A DNA stretch of 64,000 nt from Hirundichthys speculiger (GCA_018398805.1 JAGFBZ010000745.1:397001-461000); one strand, 5' to 3'. Shown: positions 19,528 to 31,543, counted from the stretch's first letter. A program made the numbers and translations. Notes: a model not told the origin generated them from the sequence alone.

Positions 19528-20911
19528 TGTCACGGCCTCTCTCTGTTTCCCACTGGCCGGGGACCCCGGCTCACAGCGGGGTCCCTCAAACGAAGGCGGA
19601 TCGCAGATCCCCCGTTTAAATACCGGCTACCTCCTCCCATTCCCTCTCTTGCTCCTTCATCTCTTTGACCTCAACGACACCCAGAAAAGGTGCTCATCTC
19701 TCTGGCCTGCACCAGCAAGGTAAATAGCCAAAGGCCTGTTTCCCTGGCGACCTGTCTGCAGGAGATCCCTCTGGTTGTCCGACGACAACCACACGCCTGG
19801 TCCGATCGTGACGCGCCACACGGAGTGAGCCGCGACGTACGGAAAAAACGACGCGTAGGAATCACCCGCGCGCCTCGGACGCGTGAACGGCCTCAGACGA
19901 ACCGGGACGGACGCCCGGCTGTTGTTGCTGCCGCATCCCCACGTTAACCACGCAGAGAAAAAGGAGGAGAGCCGCTCTTGCGACCACCCGTGGAGCGTAA
20001 TTGATCAGCGGTGCTGCCGCCATCCCAGCCTGATCAACCCCCCCAGGACACTACAACGCCACGTAAGAGGACTTTGTGTCTGGGCAGAGTTATTTAGCTT
20101 AGTTAATATTTCTGTATATACTGTGACAGTGGTCACGACTGAGCCCGCCGGTAATCCGCCGGTGCGTATTTACCCACGTGAGTGCAGTGTTTCTTCACCA
20201 CCAGCTGATCGCGCCGTGATTTCAGATAAGCAGTCAGGAGGAGAGTGCGGGAGTCAGCTCCACACTCTCCCTTCTGTGGAAATCCTCGGAGCGATCACGG
20301 CACCGGTGGTTAGGAATCACCCTCACGTTGTTGATTTTACCCTGCCTTTTCTACACTGCCTTTCCTACCAACCACCTTTGTGAGGACGTCACCACGTGAC
20401 TTTGTCGGCCTTCTTGTGACGGCCTATCGCGAGAGTCGGCGGCCATCTTGGTTGGGGAGGAACCACAGCGTGACTCCATCCGCCATCTTTGGTGCCCTAT
20501 CGCGAGAGCCGGCGGCCATCTTGGACACCCCTCTCACATTACCACGCACACCACACACACACACACCCCACACACACACACACATGTATATAAGTCTACA
20601 TTGGTCCATTGAATGTTTAATTTGCTTATGTTAGTTTTACTCATCTTTTAGTTAGTAGATATCAGAATCTTAATTCAAGTGTTTGTTCCTTTGAATATTT
20701 GTGTTAATAAATTCGGATATTCTAATGAGAGAAGTTGCTTGTGGTTATTTTACACAGTTTTGTAACATTGGCTGGTTGAAGAGGTCTGTGCTCGGAGTCA
20801 CACCTTCTCTGTTGCTCTGTAGCGCCACACCTGGTCACAGGCTGGCACGCATAGAACAACAGCCATTTTTGAGACTGATTGTGCCATTTAGTCCTTTTTC
20901 CTGATTTATCA
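19528..20911 (+). mobile_element. LTR-like, CpG-rich region
   Basis: It starts TGTCACGG and may end TTTATCA at 20905-20911, followed by a primer-binding-site-like TGGTGCCCCG at 20914-20923. It carries a TATA motif (20587-20594), AATAAA (20706-20711) and a CpG-dense leader at 19700-20530. These are the parts of a retroelement LTR and leader, but no second LTR or coding region follows in this orientation; the sequence changes near 21060 to a minus-strand Gypsy remnant. It could instead be a solo or truncated LTR. Open frames here of up to 166 codons have no recognisable domain. Confidence 0.4.
20425..20594 (+). promoter_or_regulatory. Promoter-like cluster: two TCTCGCGA-type and three YY1-type motifs, then TATA
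   Basis: 'tatcgcgagag' occurs at 20425-20435 and 20498-20508, and 'gccatcttg' at 20442-20450 and 20515-20523 with a variant at 20482-20490. The pairs are spaced exactly 73 bp, so a 73-bp segment is duplicated. A CA-rich tract (20543-20584) and TATATAAG (20587-20594) follow. YY1 (GCCATnTTG) and the TCTCGCGAGA motif are known promoter elements. Function here is inferred. Confidence 0.5.
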
Positions 20912-21419
20912 GGTGGTGCCCCGTTTCATTATATTAACTTTCTGGTTATTAGCAACCGCCCCTCAAGACGGTTGATAATAACCCCCTTTTTGGACTAAAC
21001 AAGCACTTTGTACGCCTTATTGCACAACATAGTTATCATCACAACCGGTCCTGATTCTGGGGATAGCAGTGGGTGAGAGAGCTGGGCATATTTAGATATG
21101 TTTGATATATATTTAGTATGGTTAGCACCTGATCCAAAACCGCTCACAGTCCTGCTCCAGCTCTTTGAGAAGCTTTGATATCAACTTAGAAATAAAGAGA
21201 CGACAGAAGCAACCAGTCAGCTTCAGAATGAAGAACACAAAGTAGCCACATCTTCTCTTTCTAACTGTGCTGCTGAAACTGCTGAATAAATGGGTTTTGT
21301 GTCTGAAAGCAGGATGGTATTCATGTTCATACAACCCACACAGTGAGCTGGTGTGGTGGTTGGCACTGTTGACTCCCAACTCTAGGAAGTAGCCCTTCCA
21401 CCACAGTTTCACCCTTTCA

Positions 21420-21890
21420 CTCAATGTTCTCAACATCTAAAGTGTGGTGCGGTTCAGTCGGTGGATCGCCTTGCGGGTGGTGTGGGTGGCCTACTCAGGT
21501 GGCCTACTCCAGACAGTTGCTGCAGTCTTTGAAAGGGCTTGCTTTCAAATTCATGACCTTGGTTGTGATGCAGTTTGGAGGGATACCCAAACCGTGATAT
21601 GAAATCGGTGAAAATGAGGTCAGCCGCTGCTTTCCCGCTCTTGTTCTTGGCTGGATATGCCTGAGCAAATCAGGTCAAATGATCAAACATGACTAGGATA
21701 CCTGCACAACCTCCACAACTGGCTTCCAAATGTCAATATATCAAAGCTTTCACGTGAAGCTGGTTGTGATGTTACCCATAGGAGCGCGGTCGAGCTAATT
21801 GGCTTTAATGTGTGGACATTTTCAAGTGATGTCATCCTCTATTTCCTTTGCCATTAACAGCCAATATAATGTCCCTCTGCAAGATGGAGC
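21420..21890 (-). pseudogene. Gypsy-type integrase fragment
   Basis: Minus-strand translation shows an integrase core remnant. One segment begins V-M-F-D-H-L-T and continues through A-Y-P-A-K-N-K-S-G to [16 protein letters not shown]. The second catalytic aspartate appears replaced by Asn (H-N-Q-G), and stops interrupt the frame. Upstream (21780-21880) there are traces of the zinc-binding region with K-C-P-H. Downstream, M-L-R-T-L-S-E-R continues past 21420. The enzyme is certainly inactive. Confidence 0.7.
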
Positions 21891-22099
21891 AGTTATTTGG
21901 CACAAACATGCGTCATCTCATTGTGTAGATATTCCATAGCCAGTATTCTGTATGGGGAGGCAACTGCTTTTTCTCATTTGTTTGTCAGTAAAGGAGGTCA
22001 TTTTCCAGATGTATCTTGCTCCGTTTATCAAGCAACTTTTGAGCAGCGAGTGTTTCATCCGTCATTTTACTTCTTGATGTTTTTAGCTCTATAATCTGA

Positions 22100-23760
22100 T
22101 TTATGGCTTCATCCTCCCCCTGGGCTTTTACAAGATCATCTTGGCTGATGGTTGGCAGGTTTCACACTTTGCCGGTCAGACTCACCGGAGTGGCATAAGT
22201 CAAGCTGGGACTGCAGGGACCGGGTCACTGTCTGTCCCCTGGGACGAACTCTCCGACAGCCCATTGCTCGGTCGCTGTCTTCACCAAAGTGGAACCACTG
22301 AATACAGTCAGGCATTTGACGTTCAGACACTACAGCTTCTTGCTTTTGTTGTCTGCTTTGCCTTCTGTCCTTGGTTTCTTTCCCACATTTTCCTCTTTCA
22401 GACCGGGAGACTGTGCAGCATTTGTCCAAACCTGAGCACTGTGTACTTTTGTGAGTCTTTGACTGGTGGTAGTACCTAAACACCTCTGTCTTTCACTTTC
22501 ACTATTCATTACCCTTTTCATCTGTTTCTGGATCGCCTCATCGGTCACATCCAGCATCCGCAAACGGTGGCCTGAGCTCACCGCGAACATCACGTTTGTG
22601 CCCGAGACCTTGATACACAGTGTGGAGGAAAACATCTTGGACTGTGCTCGTACCGTACTTAACATCAGTGTAGGCGTGTTTTGAAGCCAACTAAATCTTT
22701 TGCTTAAGTCCTCTGACTCTGAATGGGAATTGTAGAGATGTCTCATTGTCTTTTTGTTTGGTGCACATGAGTTCCTGGAAAAGCTCCATGTTGCTTTGAT
22801 CACCCAGATGGGAGTGAAGAAAGCCTTTCAGCTCTTCTACAGTTAGATCATCCTTATTCATTAACATGTCCTTGAAATTCCCAGGATTGACGCCTCTGAA
22901 GACAGCTATCGCAATCTCTACACCACTGAACTGTTCCTATAATCCCTCTTCAATTTGGTGGCAAATGTTACTGTAGCTGATGCCTGACCCCTGATCTGCA
23001 ATTTGACCCCCTTACATCTCAAACTCTCTGCGATGAAGGTGAGAAAGTTCTCTTACGGAGGCCACTTTATCAAATGTTGAAGGTGTGGGGTTCTCGGTTA
23101 CATCTTTGGTGCTTGAGCATCCCAACATTGTGACACGGGCTGTGTTTTCACAAGTGAATGAGGTGTAGGTTGTAGAGCAGATGCAGGAATATACTGCATG
23201 ATTTTCTTACTGAGCTCCTCATTACTGATAAGTTTTTCTGTATTTCTGTCTTATGTGGACTGGAGTGACTGAAGAGTGGTTAGCAGGAGCATGATCAAAT
23301 TCAATTGCTTCGCCATCAATAGTCTCAACTTGGCTAGTGTCAACATTACTCTGACTTCCTCCATCCCTGCCATCATCAACTTGTGGGCTTGCAAATGAGG
23401 TACGGGACACATCGTCATTAGTTACATACATTTGTGACTGAAACACAACCCTCAATAGTTACATCAACGACATCTCTCAGCTCTAGCAAAGGAGCCATAC
23501 CTGCATCCTAAGACTCAACTAAAGTCTTACTGTGCATAAAACATCTGATATCCTCAAAAAAAACCATCTTGTCTCCTCCTTGTATCCATATCCAACACTG
23601 GACTCTGCAGACCAACTGCTCCAGATTGCCAAATTACTGAGAGAGTGAGCTGGTCATTTTTGATGGCCTACACCAAGCGTTTCCTCTCAAGGTCTGCCAT
23701 GGCTGCTTCCCTATTCCTCGCACTTGGTCCCACGATCTGGGTACTGTACTGAGCCTCTGT
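22100..23760 (-). pseudogene. Gag-like fragment of the Gypsy remnant
   Basis: Minus-strand frames carry Gag-like text, for example D-D-L-T-V-E-E-L-K-G-F at about 22817-22850 and S-N-M-E-L-F-Q-E-L-M next to it, followed by a basic, Gln/Lys-rich frame (22330-22803). Identification rests on position relative to the primer-binding-like site and integrase and on the general style of the sequence, so it is an inference. Many stops and frame changes. Confidence 0.45.
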
Positions 23761-23956
23761 CGTCAATAAATTGTTATTTCTGCACAGCGCAGTCCCTATT
23801 GCCTCATCACCATGAAAACTGGTGAAGTTGACAGAAATGATGACATCAGAAGACCACTGGTTGCATCAGGTCAACTCTGGTCCACGGTCTCAGTTTCACT
23901 GGATCAGTGTCCGGTCTGGCAGAAGAAGTGACGGGCCCCCAATAAAACTGTAAGGA

Positions 23957-24670
23957 GAACCGGGCTTCGGCACCTGGAGACGGTCGCATGTACAGCTGAA
24001 ATACACAAAAACACAAAACAAATCTTTTCAAGGTATAATAAATGTATTTCTAATGTAAATCAAAAAGCTTATTTACAACAATAACAGTAAATTAACACGC
24101 AGATATGAGAACACATTAGTGGGCTTCACACATACATATGTTAGGATCTCATAATTAGCTCAGAAAAGTTTAGTGCCCATCAGCTGGTTAAAGGCCAAAT
24201 TTTTATGCTCCTCAGGAACGTCGCAGTGTCCACATTCTGTTATCCCAATTCCCTGCTGTCCTATGACCTCCTGACTTCCTGACCTGCCGACCTCCAAAAG
24301 TTTGTGACTCGCACAGATAAATACATTTGAATGACATTTTGGCTCCTGGACTGAGACAATCAACAGCATGTGTCTGGACTTGTGATTTAAAGCTACCGGT
24401 CATCTGGATTTTGAGGAAAAGGAGAATTATGCAAGGAGCCGCCTACTGGAGTTATAAAAGAACAACAGTCCGACAGTGTTTGTGCACTCTCCTCGTATTT
24501 TTCTGTGGTGTTGAGAGAGTGTACCAAACTCGGCCGATTAAATATTCTGCATGGCATATTAAACCTTGTATTAATCTTTGCGTATTAAACTTTCTATTAG
24601 TCTTTGCTTTCAGTCTCTTTTTGACACCAGATAAAAGAACACGTAAAACCTTTCACATACGTTGAAGTAA
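23957..24670 (-). mobile_element. Probable 5' LTR and primer-binding site of the Gypsy remnant
   Basis: The primer-binding-like site is at 23975-23957 on the minus strand. The block to its right contains 'cttttataactcc' (minus strand, near 24450) as a TATA candidate and would start TGACAG near 24675. Ends are approximate because no second LTR is available for comparison. Confidence 0.4.
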
Positions 24671-24671
24671 C

Positions 24672-25760
24672 TGTCATGGTTATGGTCTGGGTCGGCCATG
24701 ACGGGCTTTCTCGTGTTTTTCTTCTTTGTTTTTCTATTGTGTCAGGTTGGCGTCACCCCCTGTCTCTTGTCTACTCTGTTCCCTGTTTTACTTTGAGGTA
24801 GAGGTCTTCGAAACAACCCGACAACCCGAAAAACCCGAGGTTCTGACCCGACCCGAATCGGGTCTCGGGTCCATTCAAAAGACATGACATCGGGTTCGGG
24901 TCGGAATCGGTACAGTTAGTCTCGGGTCGGGTCGGTGCTCTCTGACAGGCTGGGTCCGTGTTTACTCCAGAGAGGTAAAGATATTGGCGGTGGCAGCCAA
25001 TGTCAGGACTCGGGGCAGTTTAATTAATTATTCATTAACGTGTTTGTCATGAAACAATCGTGTTGCCATAGCGTGTTATTAGCGGTTTGCCCGGCAGCTG
25101 TAAAGCACAACGGATCACCAACATGACAACGCTGGATGAGAGAACATATTCACGACATGTCCTGTGTAGGCTATTAGTGTTAGCAGTTGCTACCAATAGC
25201 ATCTGTATCCACAAAGAAAATAACGACGTGGATTTATTGTTGTTTACATCACGTAGCCTATGTAGCAACTGAACCGGTAGAAGAAGACAACTTTAGGTAA
25301 GAAAATCAAGATTTATTCAACGCTAGACAACTTTTAACAGGAGCAACTATGTCGTATTGCCGTATTGTCTTAGTTCTATTTGGGTAATTCAGTTCGGTTC
25401 GTGGTCGGAAACTAAAGACTCGGGTCGGGTCGGTTCTGGGTCCAAATATTGCGGGTCCATTTGGGTTTGGACTCCAATGATAATATCTCGGGTGGGGTTG
25501 GTTTCGGGTTGAATTTTCACGGGTCCATTCTGGTTCGAGTCCATGAAAGTGGACCCGTGAAGACCTCTACTTCTAAGGTCTGTCTTGTCTTCTTTGTATT
25601 CTGCTTTTTCTTCCTCCCCCTTGTCATCCTGATTGTTTGCACCTGCCTCTCATTTGTCCCTCTGTGCTTATAAGGCCTGTCATTCCCCTTTTGTTTGCTG
25701 GTCAGTCCGGTTGTAAATCTGCTTGTTTCCCTGCGTGTTTAAAGACTGATAGTTGCACTT
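24672..25760 (+). mobile_element. LTR-like segment interrupted by a CGGGT-rich element
   Basis: It begins TGTCATGGTTATGG and resumes after 25571 with pyrimidine-rich sequence, 'gcttataaggcctgtcattc' (TATA-like, near 25667) and 'ttgtttgctggtcagtccgg', a style seen in fish LTR retrotransposons. No coding region follows. It is divergent from, and back to back with, the minus-strand Gypsy LTR. Confidence 0.4.
24799..25571. mobile_element. CGGGT-rich DNA element with GTAGAGGTCTTC termini
   Basis: The ends GTAGAGGTCTTC and GAAGACCTCTAC are perfect inverse complements. Subterminal regions are packed with CGGGTCGGGT and its complement. The flanks CTTTGAGG and CTTCTAAG resemble a decayed 8-bp duplication, so hAT is possible. 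A 61- to 73-codon open stretch inside (about 25047-25272) has no recognisable domain. Confidence 0.7.
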
Positions 25761-25761
25761 T

Positions 25762-26645
25762 TAAATTGTTTCTTCCTCTGAAATGAGATGCTTTAGCCAC
25801 GGTCATACAGAAGTTGCGGTGCAGAGACACAATTCGACCTTCTACCTTCCTGTAATGCTTTCACAAGTCATTAGAGTGTTCCACAATCTGAAGACAGTCC
25901 CAGGCCAGCAATTCCAGCCCTGAAGCACCACTGCGCCACATGTTTTAGATGTTTCCCCGCTCCGCCACACCTAACCAACACATTTAACACATCAGCATCT
26001 GCACAAGTCTGTTGGTGGCCCATTCATTTTAATCAGGTATACTGGAGCAGGGAAACACATAAAACACGCAGGGCAGTTTCCCCCGAAGGACTACAACTGA
26101 GGAATGCTCCGCTAATGTCATGGACTGTTCTGTATTAAGTCAGTACTGAATAACTGCTAGCATGAATTACAGTTTCTACCGGTGCTTGCTTCAGTTTTAC
26201 CATTGCTACTGGTGGAGGGAAACGCCAGCATGGCCCCGGCAGATGGTGGGTCCTCCAGGTTGCTAAGCAAGGGAACAGTCTGAGTAGCTAGTAGCCAGTT
26301 CTCCACAGGGCTCGTGACCACTGCCGCTGTAACCACAGCTGCTAGCACAGCTAGCGCTGCATCCTATGAAACAGGCCTTTCAGAGCAGGCTGAAGTGCTG
26401 AATGGTTTCATTCTCTGCATGGAGTTTGTAGCCATCTTTGCACCCCTAGTACACCTTTCCTGATCGGCACCTGTTTCATCTCCGTTGCTACCTCTCATGG
26501 TGGAAAAGAGGCTGAACGCCGGTGGAACGAACCGTTACGCCGTTATGCCTCCATGTGTTTTCTAGAGGAAAGCAAGACGGAATAAAAGTGCTCCAGATGA
26601 AGATGACAACAAGGCTTTTGATGATTTTAAATTTGGACTTTAGAG
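25762..26645. other. Intergenic sequence, nothing recognised
   Basis: No gene, RNA or transposon terminus recognised. Confidence 0.5.
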
Positions 26646-26870
26646 CAGTGGTGGCCAAACTGTGGTACGCGTACCACTGGTGGTACGTGAGTGCTCTCTG
26701 GTGGTACGCAGGGGAATGTCAGGACTTTCCACATTTTCCCTTTTTTAAAAAAAAATTAAATCAGAAACATACAATGCATTATAAATACATTTCAAATAAA
26801 ATTCAGGTAACAATAAATAACTACAATAAGGAATAAACATCTCTCTTGTGACTTTAAAGCTAATCGTGAG
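26646..26870 (+). mobile_element. hAT-like family 2 (GTGGTACGCGTACCAC ends), truncated copy
   Basis: It starts CAGTGGTGGCCAAACTGTGG followed by 'tacgcgtaccactggtggta'. The same sequence in reverse complement ends the copy at 32980-33460. The interior is shortened relative to that copy, and the right terminus is missing before the CATC array. Confidence 0.75.
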
Positions 26871-26920
26871 TTTCTGTTTAAGTTCATTTAAACTGAAAAA
26901 AGCCCATACAGCAATTATGC

Positions 26921-27659
26921 TATCCATCTATCCATGCATCCATCCATCTATCATCCATCCATCCATCCATCCATGCATCCATCCATCCATGCATCCATCA
27001 TCCATCCATCCATGCATCCATCCATCCATCCATCCATCCATCCATCCATCCTTCCATGCATCCATCCATCCATCCATCCATGCATCCATCCTCCATCCAT
27101 CCATCCATCCAGATATCTAACCACCATCCATCCATCCATCCATCCATCCATCCATCCATCCATCCATCCATCCATCATCCATGCATCCATCCATCCATCC
27201 ATCCATCCATCCAGATATCTAACCAACCATACATCCATACATCCATCCATCCATCCATCCATCCAGATATCTAACCAACCATCCATCCAGATATCTAACC
27301 ATCCATCCATCCATCCATCCATCCATCAATCCAGATATCTAACCAACCATCCACCCATCCATCCATCCATTCATCCATCCATCCATCCATCCATCCATCC
27401 AGATATCTAACCAACCATCCATCCATCCATCCATCCATCCATCCATGCATCCTTGCATCCATCCATCCAGATATCTAACCAATAATCCATCCATCCATCC
27501 ATCCATGCATCCACCCATCCATCCATCCATACATCCATCCATCAATCCAGATATCTAACCATCCATCCATCCATCCATCAATCCAGATATCTAACCATCT
27601 ATCCATCCATCCATCCATCCATCCAGATATCTAACCATCCATCCATCCATCCATCCATT
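26921..27659 (+). repeat. CATC microsatellite with periodic CCAGATATCTAACC spacers
   Basis: (CATC)n interrupted about ten times by the same spacer AGATATCTAACC(AACC), with CATG variants near the left. The spacer is palindromic at its core (AGATATCT). The compound unit, 20-90 bp long, has expanded as a block. All frames on both strands are open as artefacts. Confidence 0.97.
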
Positions 27660-27770
27660 TATACCCATTTAGTCCTATACTAGATCATGGGGATCTGCTG
27701 GAGCCCATCCCAGCCCTCTTTAGGGAAAAGGCAGGTGTACCCCCTGGACAGGTCTCCAGTAGGATAACTA
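27660..27770 (+). repeat. Fish interspersed repeat tail attached to the CATC array
   Basis: Contains 'gggatctgctggagcccatc' and 'ccctggacaggtctccag', phrases I recognise from a very common fish repeat that ends in a CCAT/CATC tract. The array at 26921-27659 may have grown from that tail. Confidence 0.5.
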
Positions 27771-29328
27771 TAAAAGAATAAAAATATAAAGCCAGGTAAT
27801 TTCCACTGCAAACAACAAAACGTTTATGGTTATTCACGAGGGACTCACCGGTTAAATAAGCAGGATCAGACCGTGGCCGGAGCTGTTCTCATTAATCCCT
27901 CATTTCAGGGTTGGGGAGCTCAAAAATAGCCACATGCCTGAGCAACAGTACTCCATTTTATCTCTATTTTCTAATTCATTTATGTCCTTAAGCTTTACCA
28001 GGCTTGGGTTTCTGAGTCTCTGTTAAGTCATGGTATGGCCATGATGGTCAGCACATCAATGACGTTCATCCAAAAAAAAAAAAAAAATTTAAATATAAAA
28101 TCATGTTTCCTGAATACTGCAATCATGTATTTATTATTATCCATACAAGCATGCATCCTTGAGGACAATAGCTCTTTCAGAAGTGCAACAAAGAGAATAC
28201 ACAAATGTGTTCACCTCTAAAACCTGTAAAAGGGTACAGAAAGCAGAGGAGGGAACGCTCTTTGAGGTTTGCGAATTAATGCTGGTGAGGCAAAGAAGCT
28301 TGATAAATATTTAACAGGGCATTTAGGCTCTTTTAACCAGCTTCTTTTGCACACTTTGCTCTTGTCAGTATCTCTTTTTTGTGGGCAGTGGAGACGTTGG
28401 TTACCTTATGTGATTGTATGCAGGTGTGATAATGCGTCTGTGTTCAGAGCGCCCAACTGGAGTACTAATTATGAGAACACGCTGCTCTTAATGTTAACCA
28501 TAAGAGGTCTGCGTGATCCTTCCACTCCTCCTGAAGCACTCTTAAGGGTAAAAGCCCAGCTATCTTAACAGCAGCCGTTATTCAAGCTGCCGTATAATAT
28601 CATGTGAATATTATCACGGTGCCTCTCCTTCACCTCTAGCATTTTAACTGCTCCTTTACTGTGTGTTTATGCGCACACGAGTGTGGAAGCATTTGTAAAA
28701 CAGCCCTCGACGAAGGATATAACTATGCAGGAGCTTAACCCAGACACATTATCATTCCCTGGCCGTTACTGGCGAGTGGAATATTACAGTCACCTTCGAT
28801 ACTCCCAGGACAAGAGGAGGGAGCCTCATAAAAGCAGAGACATAAAAGCATATCTATCTATCCATCTATCTGTTGCAGCATCTTTATGGCGTGCCGAGAA
28901 TGGAAAAATCAGTGTCCACTTATTCATTTTTTTTAATCTTTTGATTAAAAAAAAAAAAAAAGACACTTATTTGTACGAAGCAATTTGACGACAGCCGCAG
29001 TTGTCGCTGCCCAGACTGATTGACATAAAAATCAGTGGAAAAGTGTAAAACGTAGCAGGTGCTGTGAGCAGGTCGACCAGCGAGTTGGGAACGATCATGG
29101 GCTGAGGTCACAGGGCGTGTGTGCACGTGAGTGCGTCACCAGCAGTCTGATTTATTTTATTTTATTTTTTTTCCTTTAGATAATCTGTCTTCAGTGACCT
29201 CAACACAACATCTGCTGCATTTATGTGCTCAAACATTTATCTGTTTGGTTTTTTTGTGTCTTCAATGGTTTCAACTGTCTCCAGTTGTGTTTCTATAAAG
29301 GATTTAATCCACACGAAAAGCTCCGCCC
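27771..29328. other. Intergenic, repeat-poor; possible conserved segment at 28260-28870
   Basis: No transposon termini. 28260-28870 has balanced composition with motifs such as 'gcgaattaatgctg', but nothing proves constraint. Poly-A occurs at 28073-28087 and 28947-28961. Confidence 0.35.
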
Positions 29329-29338
29329 TCTATGTATG

Positions 29339-30053
29339 GAGCCCCGTTTGGGTCATAATTCAATGAATAAATGAGTCTTTTATTATGAAATACAGGCGTT
29401 TATTATTATGAAATACGGATCCATTATTATGAAATGTTTCCCATATTAAGAAAAAATTGTAATTATTATGAAATATATTTTTATTATTATTTAATCTTAG
29501 TTTAATGCATAATTAGTTTATTTCAGAATAGCTTTTTTATCTAAGAATGAGTTTTTGCATAATTGCTTCCTTTTTCATAAGAATGAGCTTTTACATAATA
29601 ATGACATTTTGCCAGTGGGCGGGACCAGTGGTTGACCTGCACGCTCATTGGCTGATCCTTCTCCATTCTATGCTCTGACATCGACTAGTTTTGGCCGTGA
29701 GGTCCCGTTAGCAGCGGGCCTTGGCGTCATCAAGGTGCGCTCCTAGTCCAATTGTAGCTATGACAGCTTGGACAGCTCTGCCACCTACTGGCCTGGAGTA
29801 TATACGTCGCACCTCTCGCCCACTATCGATATTCACTGTTCTGTTGCTTATGCCTGAATGAAAGAGCAGCCAATCACATAAATGGCTCCGCCCTCTCTGC
29901 TGTGATTGACACACAAATCATTCTTATGAAAAACAAAGCCATTATTATGTAAAAGCTCATTCTTATTAAAAACGAATCCATTATCATAATAATGGTAAAT
30001 ATTTCATAATAATAGACTCATTTATTCATTGAATTATGACCCAAACGGGGCTC
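29339..30053. mobile_element. Foldback element with GAGCCCCGTTTGGGTC termini
   Basis: The first 55 bp (GAGCCCCGTTTGGGTCATAA, then TTCAATGAATAAATGAGTC) are mirrored at 29990-30053. Inner arms repeat TTATTATGAAAT and its complement. The flanks 'tctatgtatg' (29329-29338) and 'tatatctatg' (30054-30063) match at 8 of 10 positions, a possible 10-bp target duplication of the length seen in Mutator-like elements. The central 270 bp is non-palindromic and has no transposase. Confidence 0.8.
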
Positions 30054-30063
30054 TATATCTATG

Positions 30064-31535
30064 CTGTAAATTCTTTAAATGTTTCGTGTGAGGTAATACG
30101 GACAGTTTTTTATCTCCGGCAGACGTACAGCAGATTTAAACCACGACAGATTTCTTGAAAGTCCTTACAGCAGCAGTTTATCACCGGTCACAGACGCCTC
30201 TTTGCTTCTCAAAGACCACGTCTTTCTGGGGCGCACAATTTTGTAACACCAAGTTAATAAATATTTATAAGAGCGTTCATTCATACTTTCTTCCATAACA
30301 ACTGCAAAGGGATTAGCGTTCAAAGCTAATTACATTACAATTACAAATTGCAGTAATACTCAGTATCGGCAGTATTTCATCTGCTCGTCGTCCTGACAGT
30401 TAAAGAGGTCTGTTATTTTTTTCCCCTTGTAACTTTGTAACAGCTTGTTGCACGGGAGGTGAATAACACATACAGGTTCGATTAAAAGAGGAGAAAAGCC
30501 ATCGGGCTGAAAGGGCGGCTTCAACGTAGAGTCGAAAAGGAGAGTAATGAAAGTAATACGCAGTTAAAACTCCTGTGTGTAACATTTAGGCCGTTGTGTT
30601 GGCAGAGATGCAATATAACAGTCATAACTATTTTCATTAGTGTAAGAGGTTTATGAAAAAAAAAAAAAAAAAAGGGTAACCGTTGTGTTTTCATTACCGA
30701 AGGACGAGCAGTTTATATCTGAAACTGCCGCGGGCCGCCCTCCTCATCATCCCTCCATCCACGTTGCATCATGGCGTGAGCACATTAGCCCAGAAAACAC
30801 TGGCTGGGAGCCTTTCATCATTTTCAAAGCAGCGTTTCCTATAAGCTCAGAGGGGGGAGGTGAGGAGAGAGGCACGGTTTTTACCACAAGATGTCACTGC
30901 ATCCTACAGTCCTAAATTAAGGAAAGGGTTGTTTTTATGGAGAGGCTGCGTGAGGAGTGAGTGTTGCATCTCTAGCACCGGTATCAGTTCGGCTGGGTCT
31001 GTTTTCTGTCCTCCTGCTGAGAGCGTCTGAACTACATTTCCATAGGTCATCTCCTGAAGATCTCCCAGCCTACAAGCCCAACAGGAAAGGACCCCAACGC
31101 CCTCCCTCCCCGTTGTCCTTGTTCCAGGAGCTTCCTGTCCTTTGCGTCTCTCGCCCGACTGCTGACAACGTCAGGAGTTTGTTGTTATTCACAGTTCGAC
31201 CGAGTGGCCCCTCGACGCTTCTAGCGGTCTCGAGTCCTCGCATAGCAGGACTCCTCTCCTTCCAGGTTGCGAGTCGATCTAGAATATTCCCGCTCCCCCC
31301 TCTAGCATCAAATGTCCCATGTGCTTCTTTCACACGCCAAACTGGAGACTGACCTGAATACTTAAATAGCTGTCAAATAGCTGGGAATAAGAGGCAGTTG
31401 TACTGTCTTTTTATTCAATCTCTCTTTCCTCTCGGTTGAATCTGGGCTTCCTCCGCACCTTCCCTTCTCTGAGCTGGTGAACGCTGGTGCATATTTACAG
31501 TGTAATGTTGTTCCCTTTCTGAAGGAATGATAACC
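30064..31535. other. Intergenic sequence, nothing recognised
   Basis: A poly-A run occurs at 30655-30673. A 131-codon open frame at 30957-31352 is C-rich, overlaps an 87-codon frame on the other strand, and has no recognisable domain. Confidence 0.5.
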
Positions 31536-31543
31536 TACGACAT

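Larger units (their letters stand above)
21120..24670 (-). mobile_element. Degenerate Ty3/Gypsy-type retrotransposon, minus strand
   Basis: Read right to left: an LTR-like block (about 23985-24670), a primer-binding-site-like sequence at 23957-23975 (AGGTGCCGAAGCCCGG, close to the complement of a tRNA-Phe 3' end), gag-like sequence (about 22100-23750) and integrase fragments (about 21420-21890). All frames are broken by stops and shifts. The protease, reverse transcriptase and RNase H regions were not recognised between gag and integrase, so a large internal deletion is likely. No 3' LTR was found before the plus-strand LTR-like segment at 19.5-20.9 kb. Confidence 0.65.

Noticed and set aside
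19883..20383. 166-codon frame as a gene
   Set aside because: It lies in a CpG-rich LTR-like leader with no domain and overlapping alternative frames.
26848..27545. Frames of 90-158 codons in the CATC array
   Set aside because: Same reason: microsatellite read-through on both strands.
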